In this document: positions 38,801 to 49,544 of the stretch, in pieces
How positions within the stretch are numbered: position 1 is the first letter of the stretch
How the letters are laid out: every line of letters begins with the position of its first letter
Source: Calliopum simillimum
Lineage: Eukaryota > Arthropoda > Insecta > Diptera > Lauxaniidae
NCBI GenBank assembly: GCA_951812925.1
Contig: OX638372.1
Span: 66,729,407-66,793,406, forward strand
Direction: 5' to 3'
Length of the DNA: 64,000 nucleotides
Made by a program: the position numbers and the translations under genes
The notes under the pieces: generated by a model
Database searches by the model: none
Told to the model about the DNA's origin: nothing
The model's input: only the letters and a program-made list of their open reading frames with translations

Positions 38801-39851
38801 TGTTTCTGTCTATGTACCAACTGAAGATGTTAATGAGCCCATACCAGTTCCCAAGTCAGTTGAAGAAATCGAGCAACAACAGCGACAACGCGAAGAAGAA
38901 GAACGTAAACGTAAAGCAGATGAAACAGCACGTTTGGAGAAAGAGCAACGCGAAAAGGAACAGCGCCAGCAGCATGAACTTGAACAGCAACAACTACTCA
39001 AACAGCTTGCCGCTGCTGCACAATTCAGTCAGCTAACGCAGGCACAAGCTACTGCACAAGCGAGTAGCCCAAAAATCGATATCAGCTCAATGCAAACTTC
39101 ATCGGAACTACCTTTCAAATGCCATCTTTGCGATAGCTCCTTTGGTGAGCGTTTCCAATGCCTAGATCATATTAAAGTGCAACATGCGCATGATTTCGCA
39201 CTATTGCTATCCAAAGGTGCGATCGACACAGATCCAGAGCCCAACCACGTGCCGTGCACCGAAGACGAAGAAAAACGTGCTGGCGAGGAGAGCAATAATG
39301 GTCGCACTGGAAAATATCCCGACTACAGCAATCGAAAAGTTATTTGCGCATTTTGTGTACGTCGTTTTTGGTCTACCGAAGATCTGCGTCGTCACATGCG
39401 TACACACTCCGGTGAGCGACCATTTCAGTGTGATATCTGTCTGCGAAAGTTTACGCTGAAGCATAGCATGTTGCGACACATGAAAAAGCACAATGGACGC
39501 CACCACAGCGGTCTCAGTTCAAGTGATCTTTCAAATGCGGCAAACAGTGGGTCAGATCTTTCCGATGATGAACGTGAAATGCCAATGCCGATGCCAACAG
39601 CAAACTCCTTAATCGCAGCCAATACTTTAACAATGCCAACACAAAAAATTCAAGAATTACTTAACAAAGCAAATGAGTGGCGACAGAATCGCATGGCCAT
39701 GGGAGAGCAAAAGGAAAATATTGCCGAGGAGCAGCACAACAATCAAACGGATCTCATAGGGAATCTTTTGGGCATAAGCGATCAGGGTATATTAAATAAA
39801 TTACTCTCATCAGCTGATGAAGCAGCCAAATTGTTAGGTGTAGATAAATAA
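31524..39851 (+). CDS. peb: Hindsight/pebbled-like multi-zinc-finger regulator (RREB1 family)
   Basis: Nuclear zinc-finger transcription regulator; in Drosophila, Hindsight acts in germ-band retraction, trachea, eye and follicle cells. Two coding exons: 31524-32591 (donor AAAG/GTAAGA, phase 0) and 34530-39851 (acceptor CTCTTTTAG/G), giving 2,129 residues, slightly longer than the roughly 1,900 of the fly protein. I count 15 C2H2-like fingers, at about residues 317, 349 (split by the intron: CRICSK then VLSSASSLDRH), 377, 642, 672 (weak), 737 (C2HC), 940, 972, 1000, 1376, 1723, 1751, 1885, 1960 and 1988. RPFACEHCSARFTLRSNMER is the clearest RREB1-family signature. SPIDLSMDVLDLSKK (about 1134-1148) holds two CtBP-type motifs. 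There are poly-H, poly-N and Q-rich runs, acidic runs (about 800 and 1525-1560) and a charged Q/E/R helix (about 1805-1855). The frame is intact. Confidence 0.93.
33107..33420. mobile_element. Hairpin MITE, one-hairpin copy
   Basis: The two halves are inverted copies: GATCAGACCATCTGAACTTT, TTCGGGGTCGCTGAATCCGA and TTGGTTCGCGTTTTT on the left, their inverses on the right, ending GTGGGTCTGTG. The left edge begins with a relic TTTTTTTGGTCTGTG joined head-to-head to CACAGAACCAC, the same junction found in the middle of the two-hairpin copy at 47737-48329. This copy therefore looks like a two-hairpin element that lost most of one hairpin. TAA occurs on both sides (33104-33106 and 33421-33423), which may be its target duplication. 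Confidence 0.8.
33913..34032 (+). repeat. 60-bp tandem duplication in the intron
   Basis: A 60-base unit starting CAATCTGGATCCGGTGCATA occurs at 33913 and again at 33973 with almost no change, and a third start (TCAATATGGGAAC) follows. This is a recent local duplication. Confidence 0.9.
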
Positions 39852-41800
39852 GTGAATAGTAGTAGATTTACTGCACTATAATATTCTGGATAGTTTGTGT
39901 AAATGGGGTCACAGCATATACTATATCTGTCTCTCTCTCTATCTCTCTAGTCAATTATTTAATATAAATTTCAGACGAATGAAAGGCACTTTGAGTTCCA
40001 ACTGCAGGAACAAAGTTCATTCCGACAGCACGTTCCAAAAATTATACACTACATGCGCATATGTGGTACACGTAACTAACATATGGGCCTTAAACCTGAA
40101 TGGTTTAATTTAGAGATTAGGTAGTACAAATATCTATATTAGCAAGTAAATTCAGTAGAATTTTAATATTTGCATATGATGATATATAAATGCACTGGTA
40201 GAATTAAGAGTTTTAGAAGCTACAATGGTCAAACCTCAAAGTTACTACACAGACTAGTACGCACAGTGTTGGATTAAATCAAGATCTTATTGCACTGAAC
40301 GTTAATATTTAGCAAGTTGTCTCGCTCAAATATTGAAACTTTAAATTTTTCACAACTACTCCTATATCATTCAAAACAACTATTATCTTATGTACTATTA
40401 CTTTCAGTATAGGAGATGTGCGAAGTGTTACGCACTTTTGTTTTAAATAAGCATAGCTCTTAACTCTTTTTATCGATCTTATGCCTTGTTCTCACTGTCT
40501 TGGTTAATCAGACTGAATTGAGAATTAACTTATAAGCAAAGATCACCGTTTAAACTATGCAGTCTGGTTTTTTTCCTCTGACAGTTCACTGACAAGTACT
40601 TTGTTGTTAACCAAATTATAATGAGTTTTTTCACTTATATTTTTTAATTTTTTTTTTTTTTAAATATCTAATTGGAATTGATACGTTTTTTATTTTTGCT
40701 TTAATTTAATTAATGTGTCAAAAATAAATAAATTTTCCTATTCCTGTTTGTGCTTAACTAGATAATAACTGACTAAATTGCCTTAACCATGCAAGTGAAA
40801 ATGTGCTATTTATCTTAGTTTTGTCAATATTTTGAGGCATATTTTGTGACAAAGTGTTTAGTGAATGAACTTTAAACAACGCGACTGTAGACCTTAAAGT
40901 AGAAAAGTCATTCGTTCAAGTCGAACAGTGAGACAATTGCAATATATTTAAATAATGTTATAACACCATTCCGTATAACTACATCATACTTTGTTTAAAA
41001 CTTTTATTTTTGTAACATACCATACACCAAATCTCATTCATCTCTGACAAATATTTGAAGAGATATGACGAATTTCCCATTTTTAGAGGCGTGGCACCAA
41101 TGTTTAATAGCGTATAACTGATAAACAAACATATATTTTTGTACAAATACATAGATAGAGATACTACCAGAGACTACTAATAATACAGAGAGGTAGAGTC
41201 TCTGTATTAATGGATAGTCTCTGTTATTCAATATATAGATTTTGTCCATCACTGGCAGCGAATTAGCTAGATAGTTGACTTAGTAGCAAATTATATAGTT
41301 GATTTTGGACTTAAAATACGAGATGATGAAGTAAAAATAATGCCTATTTTTAAATGTAATTGAACTACTTTATATATACATTAAAACATTAAAACTATAT
41401 TAATAATTAAGAAACAAAACCAAACCAAAGCATGACATATTTAGAACATAGCTACTTAAATTTCTTATATTGCTAATTATTCATTAAGTGTTAGAATGTT
41501 AAATTTAAAATGCTACTATACAATATATATAATTATAAATTAAAATAAACTTAAAATAAATAAGTTTTTAGTCGAAAATATTTTTTTTTTAATTTTAATC
41601 TATATGTTAGTGCTTTAGTAGTAGTATTTTCAGTAAAAACTATCGGTGTAACCGCTGTATTCAAAAGCTGTAGAATCAAAATTAGTAGAAAACTGTGCAA
41701 CTATATAAAATTATGTACTTAAGACTTTGCAATTAATGTACTTAAATTTTTCAAAAATAAAAAAAAAATAAACCACAAAAAAATATTGTTGGTAACTTAA
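39852..41800 (+). other. Probable 3' UTR of hindsight
   Basis: Follows the TAA stop at 39849-39851. The sequence is AT-rich without a gene. AATAAA-type signals occur near 40726, 41545-41565, 41756-41761 and 42429-42434; the group near 41756 followed by A-rich sequence is a plausible end. A CT-rich microsatellite lies at 39927-39950. A dispersed GGCGTGGCACC module at 41020-41100 interrupts the region, so the UTR may end before it. Confidence 0.4.
41020..41105 (+). repeat. Dispersed module with AGGCGTGGCACC
   Basis: CACCAAATCTCATTCATCTC, GAGATATGACGAA and GAGGCGTGGCACCAA match the modules at 23218-23500 in order and spacing. It is a single fragment of the same repeat family. Confidence 0.6.
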
Positions 41801-43180
41801 AGACTTTATATACATATGCACACATAGTATATATATATATATATACATATGTGTAAAGCAAATATATGCCTTTAATTGTGTTTTACGCAAATTTACTGTT
41901 TAATCATAAAAAAGCTGATTTCACTAAAAACTCTTGTACATTTTTGAGGCCTTGTAACCGAAGCGTGGCTTAAATTTCAAAATTAATGAATTAATTATAA
42001 AAATTTAAGATTTACACTACAATTATGAATAATTGTCGCAAATAATTTACTATATAAAATACAAAAAAAAAATTGGCTTTGTAGTTTATATATATGTAGT
42101 ATGTATGTATGTTTACAACAAATAAAAAAAAATACTATCTACCTATATTCATACGTACATATTTTAAGAAGCTTAGTTATTCTTTAAGGAAATGTTTTTA
42201 TTTTCAAAGTTATCAAATAAAAAAAATAAAACAAAATTGAAATTTAGTAATAACTCATGAACAATACAACAAATATTATACAGCAATAACCAAAGCATTT
42301 TTGAGTGGGAATATATCAAAATTTGAACAAAATATGTATTTATGCTTAAATTAAATTAATTATATTTACTTGTACTAAAATATAAAACAATTTAGTATTT
42401 ATTATGTAAAAGAAAACAAGAAATTCAAAATAAAGTTTGTGTTTTTAAAATTAATTGGACTTGCAAATTGAATCACTATTAATTTTTCTTTTTTTTTTTT
42501 GTATATATTTCGGCAATAGCCCTCGTATCCTGATTTCCAGATTAGAGTCACATCATTAGAATAAGGCATGGAAAAATTATTGAAAACACCATTTTAGATT
42601 TTACTTGTGTCAGTGCCGGAAGCGCCCCTACATCGACATTCTCTATAGCATAACTCTACAGCGGCTTAGTTAGCTCATCAGACATTGAAATTATTCAAAT
42701 AAGACACCAAATTTATTATAAAAAAACCCTCCAGTCGGGTCAGTTCTTCTCAACCAAATGAAATATTTTAGCAAAGCCGTACCGCATTATGGAAAGATGC
42801 TAGAAGTCACTAGTCACACTCAAGAAATCAATATTCACCTTTTTAATGGCGTACATAAAATTACACTGTGCTCGACACATTCTTTATTTTTTCTTACATT
42901 GATGAGCAGTAAACAATTCAAGTACGCAGATTTTGCTAATATGTATAAATAATTTTAACAGTTTGATTCTAGTTTTCGAGATATTTGTGTTTGAAAACTT
43001 TACGCAAAGATACCCAAATACATGTGTTTTTTGGTATATTTGAACCATTTATTCAACTGATGCCTGCTAGTTCAGTCTATATTCTTCATTTTATGATAAA
43101 TTTTTCTCTTTTTTATTTTTTCATTTTAATTTAATGTTACTCATATATTTTGTACGTGATTATTAGAGGTGTTTTAAGAA
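41801..43180. other. Non-coding stretch
   Basis: AT-rich, with a TA microsatellite at about 41828-41846 and ATACATATG motifs. Nothing else was recognised. Confidence 0.4.
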
Positions 43181-43349
43181 TGTATGGAGATCCTTAGTAG
43201 CAACATTTTGATACTTGACACCCCTCAACTTTGTGAGGTTGAAAAAAAAATGAGTTTGCAAAAAAAATTTTGGGGATGGGGTGAGGGTAAAGGCTGGCGC
43301 ATCGAGGTCAAAGGTGAGAGAAAAAGAGAAAAAATGTACATACAGCAAT

Positions 43350-43900
43350 ACAAATGTTTAGGGGTCCCCTCTAGAGGGGTCAAATGTATGACCGACCCAC
43401 ATTATTTTCCCCCTCCAACATTTTTACCCAGCATACTTACCCCCTATCCCAAACCCCTAAAGGGGCTCCCATACAAAATTGACATTTTTAGGAAATCGAC
43501 CCCCACCACTCCCTGGTTGCCCCTAGAAGGATCAAATGTGTGACTGGTCCCTAATATTTTTTCCTCCACAACATTTTTTCCCAACATACTTACCCTCTAT
43601 CTCTGACTCTTTAGGGGACTCCCATACAAAAAAGATGTCATAGACATGAAAAATATGGAAAGAAAATCGTCAAATAAGCCCATAACTGCCCAGAAGTCAC
43701 TCCTAGAGGAGACAAATATATGACCGACCCCCATTATCCCTTTCCATATTTTTTATGTATATGACGTCAATTTTGTATGGGGGCCCCCTTAAGAGCAAGA
43801 GATAGAGGGTAAGTATGGTGCGAAAAAATTTTGACGAGGAAAAAATATTAGGGGCCGGTCATACATTTGACCCTTCTAGGGGCACCCTGGGAGTGATGGG
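43350..43900. repeat. Local repeat cluster with direct and inverted units
   Basis: A unit of about 125 bases with TCAAATGTATGACCGACCC, TTTTTCCTCCACAACATTTT, ATACTTACCC and GGGGCTCCCATACAAAA-like sequence occurs twice in direct order (about 43366-43485 and 43505-43628). It then occurs partially (about 43690) and once inverted (about 43765-43895: TTTTGTATGGGGGCCC, GAGGGTAAGTATG, GGTCATACATTTGACCC). It does not code for protein and I cannot name the family. Confidence 0.75.
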
Positions 43901-43984
43901 GGTCGATTTCCTAAAAATCTCAATTTTGTTTTTTTTTTGGAATTTGTACGCTAATTTAGGTCAAAAATCGCATAAGGTTACGAA

Positions 43985-44105
43985 ACTTCTGTGTGGTGAA
44001 AGAGGAGGGCTAGAAAATTGCACTTGAGGGGAGGTCTAAAATGTACCCCTGAGGAGTTTTAGGGTCAAGACTGATTTTCCGACTTATTTTAGAAAAAAAA
44101 TTTCA
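43985..44105 (-). repeat. Inverted copy of the repeat at 19195-19292
   Basis: AAAATGTACCCCTGAGGAG, then GACTGATTTTCCGACTT, is the inverse of the 19.2-kb segment. It directly precedes the dispersed element copy at 44208, and in the 19-kb region the same repeat also lies next to a copy of that element, so the two may belong to one larger unit. Confidence 0.6.
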
Positions 44106-44207
44106 TGGGTCACCCTATCGTTTTGGAAAAAACTTTTTGCAAAACATTTTTTGCTAATTGTATGAGCTTTCTGTCTGTTAAAGTCGATATTTTATTTTTT
44201 TCCTTTT

Positions 44208-44345
44208 TATGCCCTACACCCAGGTTATATTCACTTTGTCCTTCCATTTGTAACGCAGAGAAGGAGGCGTGGCAGGTATGGAAAAGTACATTTATTCTTG
44301 ATCAGCGTCACCTCCGGAGTCGATATAGCCTTGTTTTCATAAATT
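44208..44345 (+). repeat. Fragment of the ATACCCTACACC dispersed element
   Basis: TGCCCTACACCCAGG, AACGCAGAGAAGGAGGCGTG, GGAAAAGTACA, TTCTTGATCAGCGTCACCTC and TCGATATAGCC run without interruption. This copy shows what the 8.2-kb copy looked like before its Tc1 insertion. Confidence 0.75.
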
Positions 44346-44847
44346 GTTGAAATTGAAGAAGTTATAGCGAATCTAAACACTCAGGGAAAAAACGATAACT
44401 TCCTCTGTTGATTCAAACATTGATATCAGTAACGATTTAGAGCCAAGAGCGAAATTACTTGAATTAACTGTGAAAAACTATTGATTTTTTGACAGTGATT
44501 AGCATTGAAATCAAGTAATATTTACTTTTGATTTTGTATTTATTTTGGTTTCCTTCTGAAATAATTGGTACACTGTTATACTTTTAAAAATTTTATTTAA
44601 AGCTTATAAGTTGACAAATTTTTTATATAAATATGATCTACAGAATAAACAAATACAACATGAACACGAAGCGACGACGCTATCAATTTTTTGATGCTCT
44701 ATGAATGTACTTATGTGTGTATGATTATTTCACAAATTACAAATGTACCTGCATTCCAAAGTGGCAAACAAATTTTAAAAACTTCAAAGTTCCAGAAGTT
44801 TATCTTCAATGGTTAGGTATTCAGCGTCCTCGGTATTATTCATTTTA

Positions 44848-45736
44848 TTGGGTGTACAACTTAAAAACCGGAATTTTTTAGCGAAATTTGATGCTTTATT
44901 GTGGAAAAATGTTACAATATATTTTATTCAAAGTATTGTCCATTGGAAGCTACAACATTTCCCCATCTTTCAGGCAATTTATGAATTCCATCCCAAAAAA
45001 ATTGCGCCGGCTTGGCGGCCAAAAATGAATCTATCTAATTTTCGATATCTTGAACTTTAGTGAAGCGTATTCCTGATAGGACATTCTGCATCGATTGGAA
45101 CAAATGGTAGTCTGATGGTGCAAGGTCTGGGCTATAAAGCGGGTGAGGCAAAATTTCCCATCCGTTGTTTTCCGTTGTTTTTCAGGTAATTTTTGACTGG
45201 GGCAGCAATATGTGGCCGAGCGTTGTCATGATGAAAAATTATTGCTTCGTGTCTGGTCGCATTTTCCGGGCGTTTTTCGATGATGGCACGCTTCAACCGT
45301 ATTAATTGTGTTCGATAGAGGTCACCTGTGAGCATTACAGAGCATTACCTTGGCACCATGGATATTTGCCTTTGGCTGGGAAGGTCCTGGTTGTCCGGGC
45401 TTCATATATGAATGTTTGCGTTTCAGGTTGTCGTAATGGATCCATTTTTCATCCCCAGTCACGATCCGATGCAAAAATGACTTTTGGCAGCAATTTTCTT
45501 TACAAAAAAATGACCCAACAGAACCTCCCGCAAATGCTGTCTTTTTCTCCAATTTTCGAAGTTATTCATCGTGAAAAATAATAATGATGCACACAAGATA
45601 AAATTGTTTTGTTGACTGATTTTGACAGCTGTCAAATGTACCTTCAAAATGACATACATATAAAGTTCGAGCTTTCACGATATTTGTTAGTACGGACATC
45701 CACCGTAAAATTCTGGTTTTAAAGTTGTACACCCAA
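44848..45736 (-). mobile_element. Mariner transposon with internal deletion (889 bp)
   Basis: Terminal inverted repeats: TTGGGTGTACAACTTAAAAA at the left and its near-inverse (TTTAAAGTTGTACACCCAA) at the right. TA flanks both ends (44846-44847 and 45737-45738). Mariners are usually about 1.3 kb, so roughly 400 bases are missing, all from the N-terminal half of the transposase. The subfamily was not assigned. Confidence 0.9.
44924..45569 (-). pseudogene. Mariner transposase pseudogene (DD34D type)
   Basis: Start at 45569 gives MNNFENWRKRQHLREVLL, the typical mariner N-terminus. An internal deletion then joins this to FLHRIVTGDEKWIHYDN, which carries the first catalytic aspartate (TGDE). The second lies in FHHDNARPH and the third in LYSPDLAPSDYHLF. 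The C-terminus is complete: AAKPAQFFWDGIHKLPERW and NGQYFE, then stop at 44924. At least two frameshifts occur, plus an in-frame TAG (IEN stop ID, where family members usually have tryptophan). About 215 codons remain of some 345. Inactive. Confidence 0.9.
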
Positions 45737-46001
45737 TACTTTTTTTTCGGCACCACGCGCACACGTTTTTTTTTGAACTTTGCAAGAATTTCGACACTTG
45801 CGACGTGCTACATGTTTAGAATGCATATGAAAAGAAGAAGAAGACCTAACCATGTACGCCACGTTGTCGTATTTACAGTGAACTTACAAAATTAATGGGT
45901 ACAGTGAATCTACAGTAAAGCAGTTGATTTTATAACCGCATTTTTTCCTGAGTGAAAGCTCAGTACAAATATGAAAAACAGGATGTTTCAAAAACGAATA
46001 T

Positions 46002-46293
46002 CGCACACAAAAAATAGAACATCAAAAAATTCATTGAATTTGAGCCGAGAACAGAATTCATTGACTATATGAATCATTTTATTGAAATTTTAGAACTTTT
46101 CATAAAATATAAGAACGAAATTCGTAATTTTTTTTTTTATTTTTCAAAATAAAAAAATTTACGAATTTCGTTCTTATACTTTATGAAAAGTTCTAAAATT
46201 TCAATAAAATGATTCATACAGTCAATGAATTCTGTTCTCGGCTCAAATTCAATGAATTTTTCATTAATATTATGTTGTTTTTTTTTTGTGTGA
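46002..46293. mobile_element. Near-perfect hairpin element, 292 bp
   Basis: Two arms of about 130 bases are inverted copies separated by about 15 T/A-rich bases. The shared core runs from TTCATTGAATTTGAGCCGAG to CGAAATTCGTAAATTTT, and I see only two mismatches in about 105 core bases. The outer ends (CACACAAAAAA and its inverse) are also inverted. It is probably a foldback MITE. The arm identity means recent origin or gene conversion between arms. Confidence 0.85.
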
Positions 46294-46450
46294 ACCGATT
46301 TAACATTTGAATCAAAAATGCGTTCGCTTTTGATATTCCTGAGTCGATATCCTCTTTTGCTTCACCATTCAAGGAGACAACGCTGCCTAACTATGTAATA
46401 GGGCGTTTCAACGGGAGATTTCTGAAGTGATTTAGCCGTAACTCACCTTA

Positions 46451-46748
46451 CTGCCACACCTAAATTGGAGCGTCAGCGTTATTTTATTGTCAAAAATTTC
46501 TCACGTACATACAATTTGTATGGCACATACCGAAATTGCCAACGCTCAACTCCTAGCTATTCGAATTTCCAATTTTGACAGAGCGTTATGGAGTGAAGTT
46601 AGCTGCAGAAAAGTAAAAAAAGAAACAACAATATGAATTTGACAAACAAATGACTTCAACGCAACGCTCTTTATTTCGGTATGGCGTTTGACGCTTTTGT
46701 GTAACGTTAAATAACGCAACGCCTGACGCTCCAATTTAGGTAGGGCAG
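46451..46748. mobile_element. MITE family A (CTGCCAYACCTAAATTGGAG ends), 298 bp
   Basis: Ends CTGCCACACCTAAATTGGAG and inverse CTCCAATTTAGGTAGGGCAG, flanked by TTA on both sides (46448-46450 and 46749-46751). Inner sequence includes GCCAACGCTCAACTCC and CATACCGAAATTGCCAA. Related copies lie at 49261-49413 and 51726-52232. A three-base TWA target duplication is typical of PIF/Harbinger elements; without a transposase that assignment is inference. Confidence 0.8.
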
Positions 46749-47523
46749 TTAGTTATTATGTATTAAATGTCAAATAAAGAATAAGGTCTAGTCCGTCGAC
46801 ACGTTTTGTCACATAGGAGCGGAGGGGTCAGTTTTGGCGAATTCTACCGACACGAGGTTTATGGAATGCCTCTTATGGCACCAATTAATGAAGAAAGATC
46901 GAAAAAGGTTTCTGACACATATAATCGAACATCCGCTACAAAATTGGATATGAATCGTTAGAAAGTTATAAAACATAAATTTAAAAAAAATATATATTTG
47001 GAAAAATTTATTCCTTAAGTTTTCTCGCACTGCATTGCATTTTTCTAAGAAAAATTTAAATTTCGCACCAAAAATAGTTTTTGAACTAATTTCTTCACTG
47101 GTTTTTTAGAACTCCCTGGCCAGTTTAAAAACTAGTAACGAACATTTAATACGCAAACAGCGTTGCCTGCGAGACAACTTGTTGTCCATGTGACAACTTT
47201 TTGAGAAACGTATGGGAAAGCAACAACAAAAGTGCATAATTTAACACAGATAACTTTGCGTGTTTAATTTATAAACACAAAGTATCTTTGTGAATGTTGC
47301 CGTTTAACACCGTTTTGCACACTGGTTTTGACATAGTGGCCACACATTCTCGAATTGACATTTGGAGTTTGTTTGCAAGAGGAGGGAAACGGTGCGGGAA
47401 CGAAAAGCAAAACAAAATATGAAGAAGTAAAGCAAAATAAGAATAAGAAGATATCACACAAAAATAGTTTTAGAAGAAATGTGTTAACACGCTGCCGTCT
47501 AAAACACAGTTAATATATAGATA

Positions 47524-48720
47524 GTATGTACCATGATACAATTATAGAGGTAGCGTCAAATTGTCAAAATGAAGAAAACGTCAAAACGAATAGGTAGCAA
47601 GTTCTGTCAATAAGAGCAAAACAGAGACAAAAAATGATAAACAACTGTCAGAATCGTGATAAAATTTTATTAATTGTATCGTTGTTGCGTTAAATTGTTT
47701 ATTTATTTCGTTCGAAAACAAAAATGGCATAAATTACACAGGCCCACAAAAAAAAAAGTACCATGCGCGGAAGATCAGACCACCTGAACTTTATGTTTTC
47801 GGGGTCGCTGAATCCGAATATGGTGTCAGAATAGCGAAGTTGGTTCGCGTTTTTTTCAGAAATCAGCAATTACGCTGAAAATTTTAGATTTTTTTCAGCA
47901 TTATTTCTGATTTCTGAAAAAACGCGAACCAACTCAGCTATTCTGGCAGCATATTCGGATTCAGCGATCCCGAAAACATAAAGTTCAGGTGGTTTGATCG
48001 TTCTCGCAGCGAATTTTTTTTTTTTTTTTTTTGGTTCTGAGTACAGACCAAAAAAAAAAACAAAGTGCCCTACGCGAAAGATTAGACCACCTGAACTTTA
48101 TGTTTTCGGGGTCGCTGAATCCGAATATGGTGCCAGATTAGCGAAGTTAGTTCGCGTTTTTTCAGAAACCAGCAAAAATCAGTAATTTTCAGCATAATTG
48201 TTGATATCTGAAAAAATGCGAACCAACTTCGCTATTCTGGCACCATATTCGGATTCAGCGACCCCAAAAACATAAAGTTCAGGTGGTCTGATCTTTCGCG
48301 CATGGTACTTTTTTTTTTGTGGGCCTGTGTTATTGAACAACGGCAGGATCACTGTTTCCTACGTTGCAATTTTGTGGACAACAAACTGCAAACTTTCGCT
48401 GGGTGCTATACCTTTACTGCTGCACGTCTGCAAATCTCTGCCACAGCTTTCAATCCATCGGCGACGCCGTAATTCATCCTTCGGGACGGAGAATAAAGAT
48501 ATATTTTCTTCCCGAACTTTTTGAGACATAACGCACAAAGCGACGACATATTATTTTACGAATTTTTTCACCAACAAAAAAAATATCAAAAGTTTTCGTA
48601 ATTTATTTTTTTAGTTTTTGTTTCGCTTTGTTCATTGACAGAACTTGCTACCAAAAATAAGAAGAACAAGAAACATGTCAATTGCTGTCGTTACCTTGTT
48701 AATTGTATCATGGTATGTAC
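47524..48720. mobile_element. Inverted-repeat element split by the two-hairpin element
   Basis: The left end GTATGTACCATGATACAATT and right end AATTGTATCATGGTATGTAC are exact inverses. Inside each, GGTAGCAAGTTCTGTCAAT (left) matches the inverse ATTGACAGAACTTGCTACC (right). The two-hairpin element at 47737-48329 sits in the middle. Immediately after the right end another copy of the left end begins (CCATGATTCAATAACAATGG), so two such elements may abut. Confidence 0.7.
47737..48329. mobile_element. Two-hairpin MITE, 593 bp
   Basis: Ends CACAGGCCCAC and inverse GTGGGCCTGTG, flanked by TTA on both sides (47734-47736 and 48330-48332). It consists of two consecutive hairpins (about 47750-48010 and 48065-48310), each with arms containing ACCTGAACTTTATGTTTTCG, GGGTCGCTGAATCCGAATAT and GTTCGCGTTTTTT. 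The hairpins are joined by TTTTTTTGGTTCTGAGTACA then GACCAAAAAAA. The related copy in the hindsight intron retains one hairpin and the same junction. No protein is encoded. Confidence 0.85.
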
Positions 48721-48769
48721 CATGATTCAATAACAATGGTTATGGCAAATTGTCAAAATAAAAAAAATG

Positions 48770-48893
48770 GAACCCTGATCTTGCCTTGCTATCAAAAGAC
48801 TAGAAAAATTTTGACATTTTCGTAGTTTAAACATTATAAGAAGAAGCAGCATTTGTTATCACCGCAACAAGGGTAATACAACCATGGTATGTA
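48770..48893 (+). repeat. Dispersed repeat, second copy at 54645-54770
   Basis: CATCTTGCCTTGCTAT-like sequence, then AATTTTGACATTTTCGTAGT, GAAGAAGCAGCATTTGTTAT and CAACCATG are shared with 54645-54770 in the same order. The unit is non-coding and of unknown family. Confidence 0.7.
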
Positions 48894-49260
48894 CATACAA
48901 ATTTATATACTTTGAAAATCTTTTTTCATGTTGCAAAAAAAGAAATAGTGGAATATATTTTTTCACTGCTCTTTTGTTTTTAAAAAATCATTGCGGTCAA
49001 AAATTCAATTGCAGTGGCGAGTTGTATAAATCTTTAAAAAACTAAAAATGTTTCAAAAGTCACAAATATTTTTATTTTATTTGAAATAAAAAGTTCTAGT
49101 ATTTGAAATCAATTCGAACAGCTTGAAAAGTTGCATTGGTCGGTATTCGATTTTGACAGTAGGAAAATATACCTAGAGTTATTCGCTTAAGTGAAAAAAA
49201 TTTATCAGAACGCACCGGAAAATGTAATATCCCTGGGACTATTCTGAACAACTTTTCTTA

Positions 49261-49413
49261 CTACCACACCTAAATTGGTGCGTTAGCCCAGCGTCAGGCG
49301 TATTTAACCATTTCTGTATGTTTCTTGCCCATACAATTTATATGGAGCATACCGAAACAGAGACGGTTAAATTACGCTGACGCTCGACCAACGCTCCAAT
49401 TTAGGTATGGCTG
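49261..49413. mobile_element. MITE family A, short copy (153 bp)
   Basis: Ends CTACCACACCTAAATTGG and inverse CCAATTTAGGTATGGCTG. It is flanked by TTA at 49258-49260 and TTG at 49414-49416, a one-base departure from duplication. It is shorter than the 46-kb copy, keeping only the ends and the CATACCGAAA middle. Confidence 0.75.
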
Positions 49414-49544
49414 TTGGTTCCATTCTTGGAATTTTGCAAAATAAAAATGGAATTATAAAAGTAATGTCATAAATATTTTGTGCCATAATAATCGGTTAAG
49501 TGAACTCTTTGTAAAGACGCAGCCCAATTTTTATTCATATACCT

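Noticed and set aside
46002..46293. microRNA gene
   Set aside because: The hairpin arms are about 130 bases and nearly perfect, far longer than a fly pre-miRNA; a foldback element fits better.
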